Below the pieces are notes generated by a model. It saw only the letters and a list, made by a program, of their open reading frames with translations. It was not told the origin of the DNA and did not search any database. Below, piece by piece: positions 18,325 through 27,720 of a stretch of 64,000 nt of DNA. The first letter of the stretch is position 1. Every line of letters begins with the position of its first letter. This DNA comes from an uncultured Prevotellaceae bacterium (GTDB taxonomy: Bacteria; Bacteroidota; Bacteroidia; Bacteroidales; Bacteroidaceae): assembly GCA_946405695.1 (NCBI GenBank), contig CAMJIA010000001.1, forward strand, positions 1 through 64,000, read 5' to 3'. A program made the position numbers and the translations under genes.

Positions 18325-19848
18325 ATGAAAAAACTACTCTCATCTCTTCTGCTCATGGTAGCAGTAACAGCAAATGCTGCAGACAATAATCCAGTGTTAA
18401 CGATTGAAGGTGGTCAGGTACAAGGAGTCCTGGCCGACGATCATCCCGACGTGTTTGTCTATCGTGGTATCCCCTACGCTGCCCCACCCATCAAGGAGAA
18501 CCGTTGGAAAGAGCCACAGCCCATCGTACCTTGGAAGGGTGTGAAGATTTGCGACACCTTTGGTCACCCCAGCTATCAGGCTATCCAGTATCCTGGCGGC
18601 TACTTCACAGAATGGGGCTACGGCAAAGAGGCTCCCTATAGCGAAGACTGCCTATACCTTAACGTTTGGACGAAAGCTCCTGGTCAGGCCAATAAGAAGC
18701 TGCCCGTGGCCTTATGGATTCATGGTGGCGGTTTTCGTGAGGGCTGGGGCTCAGAACCTGAGTTCGACGGACAGGAATGGGGCGCCAAGGATGTGGTGCT
18801 CGTCAGCATTAACTACCGCCTGGGGGTCTTCGGATTTCTCGTCCACCCTGCCCTATCGGCCGAAAGCCCGCATCACGTGTCAGGAAACTACGGTATTCTC
18901 GACCAGATTGAGGCGCTGAAGTGGATCAAGAAGAACATCGCACAGTTTGGCGGCGACCCCAACAATGTGACTATCTTCGGACAGAGTGCTGGTGGTGGTA
19001 GCGTGCGTACGCTCTGTGAGAGTCCGCTGGCTCGTGGTCTATTCCACAAGGCCGTCATTATGAGTGCCCAGGGACTGGCAATCCCCGATGCTAACGGCAA
19101 TATGATAGGTGGACGCTATAGTGGCGGTACTTTTGCCGAGGCTGAAGCGAAAGCCAAAAAGGTGTTCGACTGGGCAGGACTGACTGACCTGCAAAAGATG
19201 CGTCAAGCATCGACAGAGACAGTATTTGCGCTGAACACCTTATATTATCAGGTCAATAGCGATGGACAGCAGGACAACAGTCCGTTTGCCTTTATGCGCC
19301 GTGGTCTTCCTTTTATGCCGATGATTGACGGCTATGTCTGCGTGAAGAGCTTCGACGATGCCACTCGAGAAGGCACCCTTGCCGATGTACCATATATGAT
19401 TGGCTTCACACTGAACGATATGGGTAATATGGCACCTAACATCGTCGAGTTCTGCAAGGTACGTCAGCAGAAGGGCGGCAAGGCCTGGGCATACCAGTTT
19501 GCTCGTCCATTGCCCGATGACGGCTCTCACCCTGAGGTAACACAGCGTCTGAAAGGTGCCTTCCACTCCTCAGACCTCTGGTTTGTCTTCAAATCGCTGA
19601 AACATTGCTGGCGTCCTTGGACCAAAGGCGACTGGGATCTCTCTGAGAAGATGCTTACCGCATGGAGCAATTTCGTGAAGTACAGCGATCCCAACGGACC
19701 AAAGGGTGGCAAGTGGGCCCCCTGCACAGAGAAGAACCCCAACTTCATGGTGTTCAAACTCGACGACAAAGACGCTGAGGCTTCTTTCTTTGGTACACCA
19801 GAGAGAGCACCACAACCCCAAGGCTTCGGGTTTCCACCGACAAGGTAA
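18325..19848 (+). CDS. carboxylesterase type B, exported
   Basis: A 507-residue secreted alpha/beta-hydrolase of the carboxylesterase B/para-nitrobenzyl esterase family, with a Sec signal peptide (MKKLLSS...TANA). The nucleophile is Ser221 in GQSAGG, the signature SEDCLYLNVW is present, the oxyanion region is HGGGF, and the likely catalytic His is 414 (GAFHSSD). The acid position reads LNDMG instead of the usual DEG, so an Asp may take that role. Substrate is unknown; in gut Bacteroidales such enzymes often remove ester groups from plant polymers. ATG 18325 is chosen for the signal peptide; a TACCTTTG -7 box lies at 18287-18294. Confidence 0.88.
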   Translation: MKKLLSSLLLMVAVTANAADNNPVLTIEGGQVQGVLADDHPDVFVYRGIPYAAPPIKENRWKEPQPIVPWKGVKICDTFGHPSYQAIQYPGGYFTEWGYGKEAPYSEDCLYLNVWTKAPGQANKKLPVALWIHGGGFREGWGSEPEFDGQEWGAKDVVLVSINYRLGVFGFLVHPALSAESPHHVSGNYGILDQIEALKWIKKNIAQFGGDPNNVTIFGQSAGGGSVRTLCESPLARGLFHKAVIMSAQGLAIPDANGNMIGGRYSGGTFAEAEAKAKKVFDWAGLTDLQKMRQASTETVFALNTLYYQVNSDGQQDNSPFAFMRRGLPFMPMIDGYVCVKSFDDATREGTLADVPYMIGFTLNDMGNMAPNIVEFCKVRQQKGGKAWAYQFARPLPDDGSHPEVTQRLKGAFHSSDLWFVFKSLKHCWRPWTKGDWDLSEKMLTAWSNFVKYSDPNGPKGGKWAPCTEKNPNFMVFKLDDKDAEASFFGTPERAPQPQGFGFPPTR

Positions 19849-19863
19849 ACAATTCAACTTAAG

Positions 19864-19905
19864 AATGAGGAACTTCACAAGTGTGGAGTTCCTCATTTTC
19901 TTTTA
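19864..19905. terminator. bidirectional intrinsic terminator
   Basis: AATGAGGAACT and AGTTCCTCATT form an 11-bp stem with a 10-nt loop followed by TTTCTTTT. It lies between the convergent esterase and 2-epimerase-like genes and overlaps the end of the latter by a few bases. Confidence 0.8.
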
Positions 19906-20970
19906 GTTACAAAGTATCTGAACGATGCGCTCGGCAGTACGTCCGTCCCAACGGTCGGGCAAAGAGGAAGTTTTCCACTGGCCATTGACCATTTGCTGCA
20001 GTTCCTCGCGCAGTCGGCCGGCATCCTCGCCAACAAGGACGTTGGTGCCCTGCTTAACTGTCTCGATATGCTCGGTATAGGAGTTGAGGGTAATACAGGG
20101 AACCCGATTGAAGGTAGCCTCCTCAGCAACGTTGCCAGAATCGGTGATAATCCCCTTGGCATGAGCAGTGAGATAACCAAAGTCCAGATAGCCGAGAGAA
20201 GATGTCAGATGGATAACGGATGATGGAAGGTGGAACGAGGAGATCACATCGTAAGCACGGCCACGGAGGGGAGCGACGACGGGCAGAGAGCCTGCAACAT
20301 CGATAATAGTCTGAAGCATACGGCGCAGATTGTCTTCATCGGCTAGCAGAGCTTTGCGATTGATGGTAAAGACAAGGTATTCTCCATCATTGACACCATC
20401 AAGACAAGCCGGGCGCGTCCAACGGCCGTGGTTATAGCGCAAAGTATCCATCAGGATGTTACCCACCATATAAATTTTGTGATTTTCAGCACCTTCACGG
20501 GTAGCAATACTGCTGGAGCCCACACCTGCAGTAAACAGGAGGTCGCTAAGTCCGTCAATGACCAAGCGGTTGATTTCCTTAGGCATAGAGATATCGAATG
20601 AGCGCGTACCTGCTACGAGGTGTGCCAGACGCAGTCCACGCTTCTTGGAAACAATAGCTGCAGCCATTGTTGAGGCAAGGTCGTCGACTACAATGACCGT
20701 ATCAGTGGTGTTCTGTTCCAGATAACGTTCAAACTCTGCCATCACTCGCCCCGTCAGTTCATTGAGGTTTTCACAGTCAACACCCAAGAACACATTAGGA
20801 CGGCCAATCTGCAGGTCGTTAAAGAGCGACGGTTCCAATGTAGGGTCGTCCTCTCTACCTGCATATACCAGACAATATTCACAGTTGTCGGTACTTTCAA
20901 TAGCGCGGATGAGTGGTGCCACCTTGATAAAATTGGGTCGTGCACCCGTAAATATGCAAATATTCTTCAT
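19903..20970 (-). CDS. UDP-GlcNAc 2-epimerase-like protein with substituted catalytic residues
   Basis: A 355-residue GT-B-fold protein of the WecB family, which interconverts UDP-GlcNAc and UDP-ManNAc for surface polysaccharides. The fold is clear: TGARPNFIKVAPL at the N-terminus, AHLVAGTRSFD, MPKEINR, and TDSGNVAEEA near the nucleotide site. Compared with E. coli WecB, Glu117 is replaced by Val119 and His213 by Asn204, while Asp95 (here Asp97) and the PxE glutamate are kept. No capsule or O-antigen genes flank it. It may be inactive, or a different member of the family. I start it at 20970 rather than the in-frame ATG 9 nt upstream. Confidence 0.8.
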   Translation of the reverse strand: MKNICIFTGARPNFIKVAPLIRAIESTDNCEYCLVYAGREDDPTLEPSLFNDLQIGRPNVFLGVDCENLNELTGRVMAEFERYLEQNTTDTVIVVDDLASTMAAAIVSKKRGLRLAHLVAGTRSFDISMPKEINRLVIDGLSDLLFTAGVGSSSIATREGAENHKIYMVGNILMDTLRYNHGRWTRPACLDGVNDGEYLVFTINRKALLADEDNLRRMLQTIIDVAGSLPVVAPLRGRAYDVISSFHLPSSVIHLTSSLGYLDFGYLTAHAKGIITDSGNVAEEATFNRVPCITLNSYTEHIETVKQGTNVLVGEDAGRLREELQQMVNGQWKTSSLPDRWDGRTAERIVQILCN

Positions 20971-20999
20971 AGAAACCACGAATTATACGAATGAAACTA

Positions 21000-22298
21000 T
21001 TATTCTGGAGCCTGCCAGCCAATCGTTTTTTCGTAGGCTGGCGAATCCTCTTTCAGTCGGAAGTCATAGATTAAGTTATCTTCATCGACGAGCACAAAGT
21101 GTTTCTTACCCTGAATCTCATCGTCCTTCTTCTCCCAGACAATGTCGCTAAAGCTGTCATCATCGTCTACCACAGACGTACGCAGCAGACAATTAGTGAA
21201 ATGATATGTCACTTGTTCATTGGACTCACGCATGAGGACATCGTCTTCGTAGCCCGTGGCCAGCGTGTTGGTACACGTCAGCGACATCGGTTTCTTAGTG
21301 GCAGCAAAGCGCAGAGCCGCACCGCGTGGAGCAGCAAAAGGATAGAACTGAGCTAGCGTGACGTGGTCGAGGGTGGTCTGACAACCCAACAAAGCCATAC
21401 AGTCGTTGAGAGTGTTCGACAACAGACAGTTGGCAATAGTCACCTCGCTGTCGTGAGCCCACAAGCCAAAGCCCTTGTTGTTGTGGACAATAGTATTGGT
21501 GAGCACGACGCTTGTAGAGTCACAATGCAAAGCGTCATGAGCATTGCGTATCTCACTGTCAGTAAAATGACAACCAACAGCCTTTGCCTTAACCGTAATT
21601 CCTTTCCACTGACCACTCACACGGTCATAGGGCAAGTAATCGAACATGTGGTCCAGCCGGTCGCCTCGAAGTGTCACATTCTCAGCCACCAAGACACCAC
21701 TGACAGTAATTCCTGCACCATCATGAAAGTAGAGTGTCGTATTCTTAATAGTCAACGTAGCACCCTCGGCAACGTTGATACCGCCATAAACAACGATAGG
21801 CGTAGAGGACTCAATGGTGCGGTCAGCAGTAATATCTACATCGTGCCATTGTTCAGCATTCCAGCTGTAGGTTCGCAAATTCACCTTCTGCACCACCCCA
21901 CTCTCCAATGTAAACAACAGGTTGTCCTCCAACAATTGTGGGTCAGAAGAAGTGTTTTCTGCAGCCGTCACCTCAACAAAGACACGAAGGCTGTCACCCT
22001 TTCGAATCTCCAAGTCGCTGACAGCGGGATTGAGGAAGGTACCGTCAACATTGGCACGGAAACCCGACTGCCCAGCACGCTCCAAACGCACGGTGCGCAG
22101 TCGCAGACCGTCACCCGACTGGTTATGCACCCAGAAAGAATAGGTCGACGAAGGCACCTGAGCAAAAAGCGTATCCATACGTACAGTGTCGCAGGTGAAC
22201 GTCAGCCGATGACTCGCATCTGTAGAGAACGAGTCGTTGTCGCTACACGATGTCAGCAACAGCACAGCAATCATTATAAAAAAGAAAAGCCGCTTCAT
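21000..22298 (-). CDS. beta-helix lipoprotein, function unknown
   Basis: A 432-residue lipoprotein (MKRLFFFIMIAVLLLTSC; Cys at residue 18). The first part is beta-rich. The second part has many short strands with Asn/His turns (NTTLYFHDGAGI, NTIVHNNKGFGLWAHDSEV, NCLLSNTLNDCMALL) typical of a right-handed parallel beta-helix. No polysaccharide-lyase or hydrolase residues are obvious, so structural or carbohydrate-binding roles are possible. It lies 29 nt upstream of the 2-epimerase-like gene in the same direction. ATG 22298 is chosen for the lipoprotein signal. Confidence 0.75.
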   Translation of the reverse strand: MKRLFFFIMIAVLLLTSCSDNDSFSTDASHRLTFTCDTVRMDTLFAQVPSSTYSFWVHNQSGDGLRLRTVRLERAGQSGFRANVDGTFLNPAVSDLEIRKGDSLRVFVEVTAAENTSSDPQLLEDNLLFTLESGVVQKVNLRTYSWNAEQWHDVDITADRTIESSTPIVVYGGINVAEGATLTIKNTTLYFHDGAGITVSGVLVAENVTLRGDRLDHMFDYLPYDRVSGQWKGITVKAKAVGCHFTDSEIRNAHDALHCDSTSVVLTNTIVHNNKGFGLWAHDSEVTIANCLLSNTLNDCMALLGCQTTLDHVTLAQFYPFAAPRGAALRFAATKKPMSLTCTNTLATGYEDDVLMRESNEQVTYHFTNCLLRTSVVDDDDSFSDIVWEKKDDEIQGKKHFVLVDEDNLIYDFRLKEDSPAYEKTIGWQAPE

Positions 22299-22358
22299 AT
22301 AAACATAAAACGACTTTTCTTCCATTTTATTGTGCAGAAAGGTTTCCCCTTTCTGATA

Positions 22359-22919
22359 TTACTTTCCAAAATAGCGCTTCAGCAGACCAGCAAAGCCAGC
22401 ACCATGACGGGCCTCATCCTTTGCTGCTTCGTGAACCATGTCGTGTATAGCATCGAAGCCCATAGCCTTAGCTTGCTTGGCCAGTTCGAACTTATCAGCA
22501 CAAGCACCCTCTTCGGCAGCAGCACGCTTCTCCAGATTGGTCTTAGTATCGAAAACAACCTCGCCTAACAGTTCAGCGAACTGAGCAGCATGCTTTGCCT
22601 CCTCCAGAGCATAGCGGTTAAAAGCCTCGGCAATCTCAGGATAGCCCTCGCGGTCTGCCTGACGAGCCATCGCAATGTACATACCGACCTCACCACACTC
22701 ACCATTATAGTTGTTGCGCAGCTCTTGAATCATCTCTTCGGGAACACCCTCAATCTTACCATCACCCAGACGGTGAACTGTAGCGTAGGTTACGTCGCCT
22801 GTCTGTTCCTTCAGTTCAGAGAACTTAGAGGCAGGAGCCTTACAAATGGGACACTTCTCGGGAGCTGCATCGCCTTCATAGATATATCCACAAACGGCGC
22901 AAATGAACTTTTTCTTCAT
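22359..22919 (-). CDS. rubrerythrin-family protein (rubredoxin domain first)
   Basis: A 186-residue non-heme iron peroxidase that removes hydrogen peroxide in anaerobes. An N-terminal rubredoxin domain (CAVCGY...CPICKAP) precedes the four-helix diiron domain with paired ExxH-type motifs ([28 protein letters not shown]). This is the reverse order to classical rubrerythrin and is common in Bacteroidetes and clostridia. The promoter region is on the minus strand near 22960 (CAAAGATA, i.e. TATCTTTG). Confidence 0.92.
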   Translation of the reverse strand: MKKKFICAVCGYIYEGDAAPEKCPICKAPASKFSELKEQTGDVTYATVHRLGDGKIEGVPEEMIQELRNNYNGECGEVGMYIAMARQADREGYPEIAEAFNRYALEEAKHAAQFAELLGEVVFDTKTNLEKRAAAEEGACADKFELAKQAKAMGFDAIHDMVHEAAKDEARHGAGFAGLLKRYFGK

Positions 22920-22975
22920 AATTAATCAGTATTTGTTTGGTTAGTTAATAATATTACTTTTGCAAAGATACGAAG

Positions 22976-23014
22976 AAAAAATTATTCCTGCAAGAAAATT
23001 GCAGGAATAATTTT
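22976..23014 (-). terminator. intrinsic terminator of the purA-hisS operon
   Basis: A perfect 13-bp palindrome ATTATTCCTGCAA / TTGCAGGAATAAT with a 4-nt loop is followed on the minus strand by TTTTTTC. It ends the fur-purA-hisS-esterase operon just after the esterase stop. Confidence 0.85.
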
Positions 23015-23031
23015 AAACAGGCTCAACAAAA

Positions 23032-23871
23032 TTATTTCTTCCCCTTACTGGGTTTGTCGTTTGTACGATATTTCGACAACAGAGGAATCTCCTCACAAAG
23101 GGCATCTGCCAACAGATTAGCAACAACGGTAGCACCATGAACATTATAGTGCGTATTGTCCTGCTTGCCCTGCGGTTCCGTAGGTTCTTCACCAGGACGA
23201 TACCACATGTGCAACTTCTTCGAGGCCTCCCTACCCAAACCTTGCTCCAAATCGTGCGTAATCTGGTTGGCATTGACAAAGTGGCAGTTCATGCGCTGGG
23301 CAACATCGCGTGGTGCCACACGGTAGAGTCCGTGGGTATCGATAAGTGTGTCACCCTCCACCATCTTCACACCATCCTTGAAGGTCTGCGTGCGTAGCTT
23401 TTCGTCGTCATCGTTCTCAGGCGCCTGCACAAAGAAATTGCGACGCACTACACAGTTCATAAGTACAGGGATGCCACCCTTTTCGCGCGTTTCTCGCACA
23501 AACTTCGCCAGATTGTAGTCGAACGTCGATCCTGGGTCGGTATGGCGATCGGCCTTGGGCTTCTCGTCGTTATGGCCAAACTGGATGATGACGTAGTCGC
23601 CAGGCTGGATAAGCGAGAGCACCTTGTCCCAACGTCCCTCGTTGATAAACGACTTTGACGAGCGTCCGTTCACAGCATGATTGTCAACGTGAATCATCGT
23701 CGAGTCGAAATACATCTGCAACATCTGGGCCCAACCACGCTCCGTTTTACCCTTCGACAAATCCTTGTTGGCAGCAGTAGAGTCGCCAATAACAAAGATG
23801 GTAGTCTTCTTTACAGGCGTGGCAGCCGTCAACATTAGCAACATCACCGCTGCTATCAATAGTTTCTTCAT
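23032..23871 (-). CDS. rhamnogalacturonan acetylesterase-like SGNH hydrolase
   Basis: A 279-residue exported SGNH/GDSL esterase of the CE12 type, which deacetylates pectic rhamnogalacturonan. It has a signal peptide (to about residue 17), block I IGDSTAAN with Ser31, block II HAVNGRSS, block III FGHNDEKP, and the catalytic DNTH (Asp238, His241) near the C-terminus. Its place at the end of a fur-purA-hisS operon (19 nt after hisS) is odd for a polysaccharide gene. The frame extends upstream to 23919, but the signal peptide sets the start at 23871. Confidence 0.88.
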   Translation of the reverse strand: MKKLLIAAVMLLMLTAATPVKKTTIFVIGDSTAANKDLSKGKTERGWAQMLQMYFDSTMIHVDNHAVNGRSSKSFINEGRWDKVLSLIQPGDYVIIQFGHNDEKPKADRHTDPGSTFDYNLAKFVRETREKGGIPVLMNCVVRRNFFVQAPENDDDEKLRTQTFKDGVKMVEGDTLIDTHGLYRVAPRDVAQRMNCHFVNANQITHDLEQGLGREASKKLHMWYRPGEEPTEPQGKQDNTHYNVHGATVVANLLADALCEEIPLLSKYRTNDKPSKGKK

Positions 23872-23890
23872 AGTTTGTTCTGTTATTATT

Positions 23891-25249
23891 TTATTTCGAA
23901 ATCTGCGCAATGAGCTCATCCGGTGACACCATCTGCTGCTCGCCAGTCTCCATATTCTTCAGGGTTACCTTTTGAGCTGCCATTTCGCTCTCACCAGCCA
24001 AGACAACAAAAGGTATCTGCTTCGCATTGGCATACGACATCTGCTTCTTCATCTTCGTAGCGTCAGGATAAATCTCAGCACGGATGCCACTCTCACGTAC
24101 CTTATTAATTATAGGCAGGCAGTAAGCTGTCTCCTGTTCACCGAAATTGATAAAGAGCACTTGCGTAGTGTTCAGCGAATCCTTAGGATAGAGGTCTAGG
24201 GCATTGAGCACGTCATAGATGCGGTCCACACCAAACGAGATGCCTACACCAGACAGGCCAGGCATACCGAAGATACCCGTCAGGTTGTCGTAGCGACCAC
24301 CACCAGAGATAGAGCCCATCGGTGTGTCGAGGGCCTTCACCTCAAAGATGGCACCCGTATAGTAGCTCAAGCCACGAGCCAATGTCAAGTCCAACTGAAT
24401 CTCATTGTTCAGCGATGTCAGGAAGCCAAGAATATACTTCGTTTCCTCGACACCCTTCAAACCAATCTCACTACTTGCAAGCACCTCAGCGATGGTGTTC
24501 AGCTTTTCCTCGTTGGTGCCTTCAAGCATAATGATGGGCTGCAGTTTCTGAATCTGCTCCTCGCTGAGTCCATCCTCGCGGAGTTCCTGATTGACATTGT
24601 CAATACCAATCTTGTCGAGTTTGTCGATGGCCACAGTAATGTCCACAATTTTGTCGGCAGCACCAATAACCTCAGCAATACCCGTCAGAATCTTGCGGTT
24701 GTTAATCTTAATCTGAACGCGAACACCAAAGCGGGTGAAGACTGTATCTACAATCTGCATCAGTTCTACCTCATTGAGCAATGAATCAGATCCAACGACA
24801 TCGCCATCAAACTGATAGAACTCACGATAACGGCCTTTCTGAGGACGGTCAGCACGCCACACGGGCTGTACCTGATAGCGTTTGAAAGGCAACTGCAGTT
24901 CCTCGCGATGCATCACCACATAGCGAGCGAAGGGTACGGTAAGGTCATAGCGCAGACCTTTCTCACAAATCTTAGAGGCCAGACGGAGTGTGTTACGTTC
25001 TGTCAGTTCCTCATCGGCAATCTTATTCAGATAATCTCCTGAGTTCAGAATCTTAAAGAGCAGTTTGTCACCCTCCTCACCATACTTACCCATCAGGGTC
25101 TGCAGGGTTTCCTGGGCAGGCGTCTCAATCTGCTGGAAGCCGTAGAGTTCATAGACGCTACGGATGGTATTAAAGATATAGTTGCGCTTGGCCATCTCTA
25201 CAGGACCAAAGTCGCGCGTTCCCTTAGGTATACTTGGTTTCTGTGCCAT
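23891..25249 (-). CDS. hisS: histidine-tRNA ligase
   Basis: A 452-residue class II aminoacyl-tRNA synthetase charging tRNA-His. Motif 1 and 2 ([29 protein letters not shown]) and the histidine-specific motif [15 protein letters not shown] are present, with motif 3 [12 protein letters not shown] and the C-terminal anticodon-binding domain (VLFINFGE...). The ATG overlaps the purA stop by 1 nt (TAATG), so translation is coupled. Confidence 0.97.
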   Translation of the reverse strand: MAQKPSIPKGTRDFGPVEMAKRNYIFNTIRSVYELYGFQQIETPAQETLQTLMGKYGEEGDKLLFKILNSGDYLNKIADEELTERNTLRLASKICEKGLRYDLTVPFARYVVMHREELQLPFKRYQVQPVWRADRPQKGRYREFYQFDGDVVGSDSLLNEVELMQIVDTVFTRFGVRVQIKINNRKILTGIAEVIGAADKIVDITVAIDKLDKIGIDNVNQELREDGLSEEQIQKLQPIIMLEGTNEEKLNTIAEVLASSEIGLKGVEETKYILGFLTSLNNEIQLDLTLARGLSYYTGAIFEVKALDTPMGSISGGGRYDNLTGIFGMPGLSGVGISFGVDRIYDVLNALDLYPKDSLNTTQVLFINFGEQETAYCLPIINKVRESGIRAEIYPDATKMKKQMSYANAKQIPFVVLAGESEMAAQKVTLKNMETGEQQMVSPDELIAQISK

Positions 25250-26520
25250 TATTTACGTACGATAGTTTGAGCACGGTCAGGACCGATAGAAATAATCTTG
25301 ATGGGGGTCTCCAATTCTTTCTCCAAGAACTTGATGTAGTCAGAGAACTCCTTGGGGAACTGGCTCTCGTCAGTGAACTGGGTCATGTCGGTTTTCCAAC
25401 CGGGCAACTCCTTGTAGACGGGTTCAATACCCTTCTCAATGTCGTATGGGAAGTCGCGTGTCTCAACGCCATTGACTTTGTAAGACGTACAAGCCTTGAT
25501 AGTATCGAAGCCGTCAAGCACATCACTCTTCATCATAATCAACTGAGTAACGCCATTTACCATGATGGAATAGCGCAGGGCTACAAGGTCAATCCAACCA
25601 CAACGGCGCTCACGACCAGTGACAGCACCATACTCATGACCAAGGTCACGAATCTTCTTGCCCGTCTCGTCAAAGAGTTCTGTGGGGAAAGGACCGGCAC
25701 CAACACGTGTGCAGTAGGCCTTCATGATGCCAAACACCTCGCCAATCTTGTTGGGACCAATACCCAGACCTGTGCAGGCACCAGCGCAGATGGTATTTGA
25801 TGAAGTTACGAAAGGATAGCTACCGAAGTCAATGTCAAGCATGGTACCCTGAGCACCCTCGCACAATACGCTCTTGCCAGAACGTAGAATCTGGTTAATC
25901 TCATGCTCGCTGTCCACAATGGGGAACTGGCGCAGGTATTCAACACCCTCCAACCACTTCTTCTCAACCTCAGTAATATCATACTCGAAGTTCAGCGACT
26001 TCAGGATAGCCTCGTGACGAGCCTTAGCAGCAGCATATTTCTCCTCGAAGTTGTCGAGGATATCACCTACGCGCAGACCTGTACGGCTGACCTTATCAGT
26101 ATAGGTCGGACCAATACCCTTACCCGTCGTACCTACCTTGTTCTTACCCTTCTGAGCCTCATAAGCAGCATCAAGCACACGGTGAGTAGGCATAATCAGG
26201 TGAGCCTTCTTAGAAATGTGCAAACGCTCCTTCAGCGCATGACCACTGGCTTCCAGTGCCTTGGCTTCCTCCATGAAAAGGTCTGGAGCCAATACCACAC
26301 CATTACCAATGATGTTTACCTTACCACCCTGGAAAATACCAGAGGGAATAGAGCGCAACACATACTTCTGTCCTTCAAACTCCAGCGTATGACCGGCATT
26401 GGGACCGCCCTGAAAACGAGCAACAACATCGTACTGGGGAGTCAACACGTCGACTACCTTACCCTTTCCTTCGTCGCCCCACTGCAAACCGAGCAGGACA
26501 TCTACTTTACCTTGATTCAT
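25249..26520 (-). CDS. purA: adenylosuccinate synthase
   Basis: A 423-residue GTP-dependent enzyme joining IMP and aspartate in AMP synthesis. The N-terminal QWGDEGKGK phosphate loop, [17 protein letters not shown] and [14 protein letters not shown] are all present at normal spacing. It is co-transcribed with fur (5 nt upstream) and hisS (overlapping). Confidence 0.97.
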   Translation of the reverse strand: MNQGKVDVLLGLQWGDEGKGKVVDVLTPQYDVVARFQGGPNAGHTLEFEGQKYVLRSIPSGIFQGGKVNIIGNGVVLAPDLFMEEAKALEASGHALKERLHISKKAHLIMPTHRVLDAAYEAQKGKNKVGTTGKGIGPTYTDKVSRTGLRVGDILDNFEEKYAAAKARHEAILKSLNFEYDITEVEKKWLEGVEYLRQFPIVDSEHEINQILRSGKSVLCEGAQGTMLDIDFGSYPFVTSSNTICAGACTGLGIGPNKIGEVFGIMKAYCTRVGAGPFPTELFDETGKKIRDLGHEYGAVTGRERRCGWIDLVALRYSIMVNGVTQLIMMKSDVLDGFDTIKACTSYKVNGVETRDFPYDIEKGIEPVYKELPGWKTDMTQFTDESQFPKEFSDYIKFLEKELETPIKIISIGPDRAQTIVRK

Positions 26521-26525
26521 TGTCT

Positions 26526-27017
26526 TTACTTATTATTATTTTTTGTGTTCTTTTTCTTCTCCGTATGACGCCTCGTCTTGGCTTGACATGAACTGCAGAT
26601 GCCATAGACATAAAGCATAAAACCATCCTTATGGAAACGTCGCGTCGGCATGCTGTTGATAGCCTCGCTGACCTGATGCGACTTCACCTCAGTCACCTTT
26701 CCACACATGGTGCATATCTGATGGCAATGGCTGTTGTTATCATAGCAGGCCTCGTATTTCGTCGTAGACTGGAAACGATGACGTACCACAAGGCGCAACT
26801 CAACAAACAGGCGCAACGTATTGTAGAGCGTAGCACGACTAACGGGGAAATTGTAGTCGCCAGCCAGTTTGTCGCCAAGCTCCTCTAGGGTAAAATGCCC
26901 TGTGATGCTATACACCGCATCGAGAATGGTAAAGCGCTCTGGCGTCTTCCTGCGCTTGTTCAATTCCAGATAGCTGGTCAAGATATTCTTGACCGTTGCC
27001 TTAACGTTTTCTCTCAT
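26526..27017 (-). CDS. Fur-family transcriptional regulator
   Basis: A 163-residue metal-dependent repressor. The winged helix occupies about residues 15-90, followed by the HCHQ-type regulatory site (DNNSHCHQICTMCGKV) and a second CxxC (GICSSCQAK) that would hold structural zinc. Fur, PerR and Zur cannot be separated by eye. It is the first gene of the purA-hisS operon, which ties a metal or peroxide regulator to purine synthesis. Its own start region lies about 70 nt after the AlkD-like gene's stop. Confidence 0.88.
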   Translation of the reverse strand: MRENVKATVKNILTSYLELNKRRKTPERFTILDAVYSITGHFTLEELGDKLAGDYNFPVSRATLYNTLRLFVELRLVVRHRFQSTTKYEACYDNNSHCHQICTMCGKVTEVKSHQVSEAINSMPTRRFHKDGFMLYVYGICSSCQAKTRRHTEKKKNTKNNNK

Positions 27018-27087
27018 TTTATGTGGTCATAGTGGTTAAAAACCGCACAAAATTACTACTTTTTTTGGAGATTAAGGCAACAATTAT

Positions 27088-27705
27088 TTAAAAAATATCT
27101 AAATTGATGGATTTCGTAGCACTTTTTGCCAGTCGCTCATACATCAGGCCCAGTTCGGCAAAGCGATAAATGCTCTGCATAGCCGCCTTGCGGACAGAGG
27201 GGAATGGTCCTTGTAGTGCTGCCAATGCCTGATCAATGAACTCATTGATGCCCCGTTCGTTAGGCTCCTGTTTATTCATAAACAGACGTGTCAACACGTG
27301 GAAGCCACAAAGCTGGTCGTACTCCTTATCTGAGGCTATCCACTGATAAGCTTTCTCAGGAGCATACGGCAGATGCTGGAACAGATTAAAGACGGCCTGT
27401 TCGGCAATCTCCTGCGAAGGAATCTGCTCCATCCAGATATCTACCACCTCTGGCAGTATCTTGTCCGCAGGCATCAACATCGTAGCCAGAATCTTACATT
27501 CGCGGACATTCTCTTTCCACAGGGCTATCGCCAAATCATAGTCAGCACCAAGTTCCTCGGCCTTAGCCTTCAGACGAGGCAATGTAGCCCCCCAGTTGAG
27601 ATGGTAGTTCAGCCCCTTGTCGCGCATAGACTGTGCTATTGAGCCATCCATCATCTGACGGAACGACTGTTTGATTTCCTTTATCTTATCTCTTACATCT
27701 TCCAT
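27088..27705 (-). CDS. AlkD-like DNA alkylation repair protein
   Basis: A 205-residue all-helical protein made of HEAT-like repeats, matching the DNA alkylation repair (AlkC/AlkD) superfamily. Recognisable features are NWGATLPRLKAKAEELG, LWKENVRECKILATML and WMEQIPSQEIAEQ. AlkD removes cationic alkylated bases without base flipping. It is slightly shorter than characterised AlkD and I cannot confirm the active-site Asp. It lies 15 nt after the M49 peptidase gene, probably in one operon. Confidence 0.8.
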   Translation of the reverse strand: MEDVRDKIKEIKQSFRQMMDGSIAQSMRDKGLNYHLNWGATLPRLKAKAEELGADYDLAIALWKENVRECKILATMLMPADKILPEVVDIWMEQIPSQEIAEQAVFNLFQHLPYAPEKAYQWIASDKEYDQLCGFHVLTRLFMNKQEPNERGINEFIDQALAALQGPFPSVRKAAMQSIYRFAELGLMYERLAKSATKSINLDIF

Positions 27706-27720
27706 CTTGCTTCTTCCATC

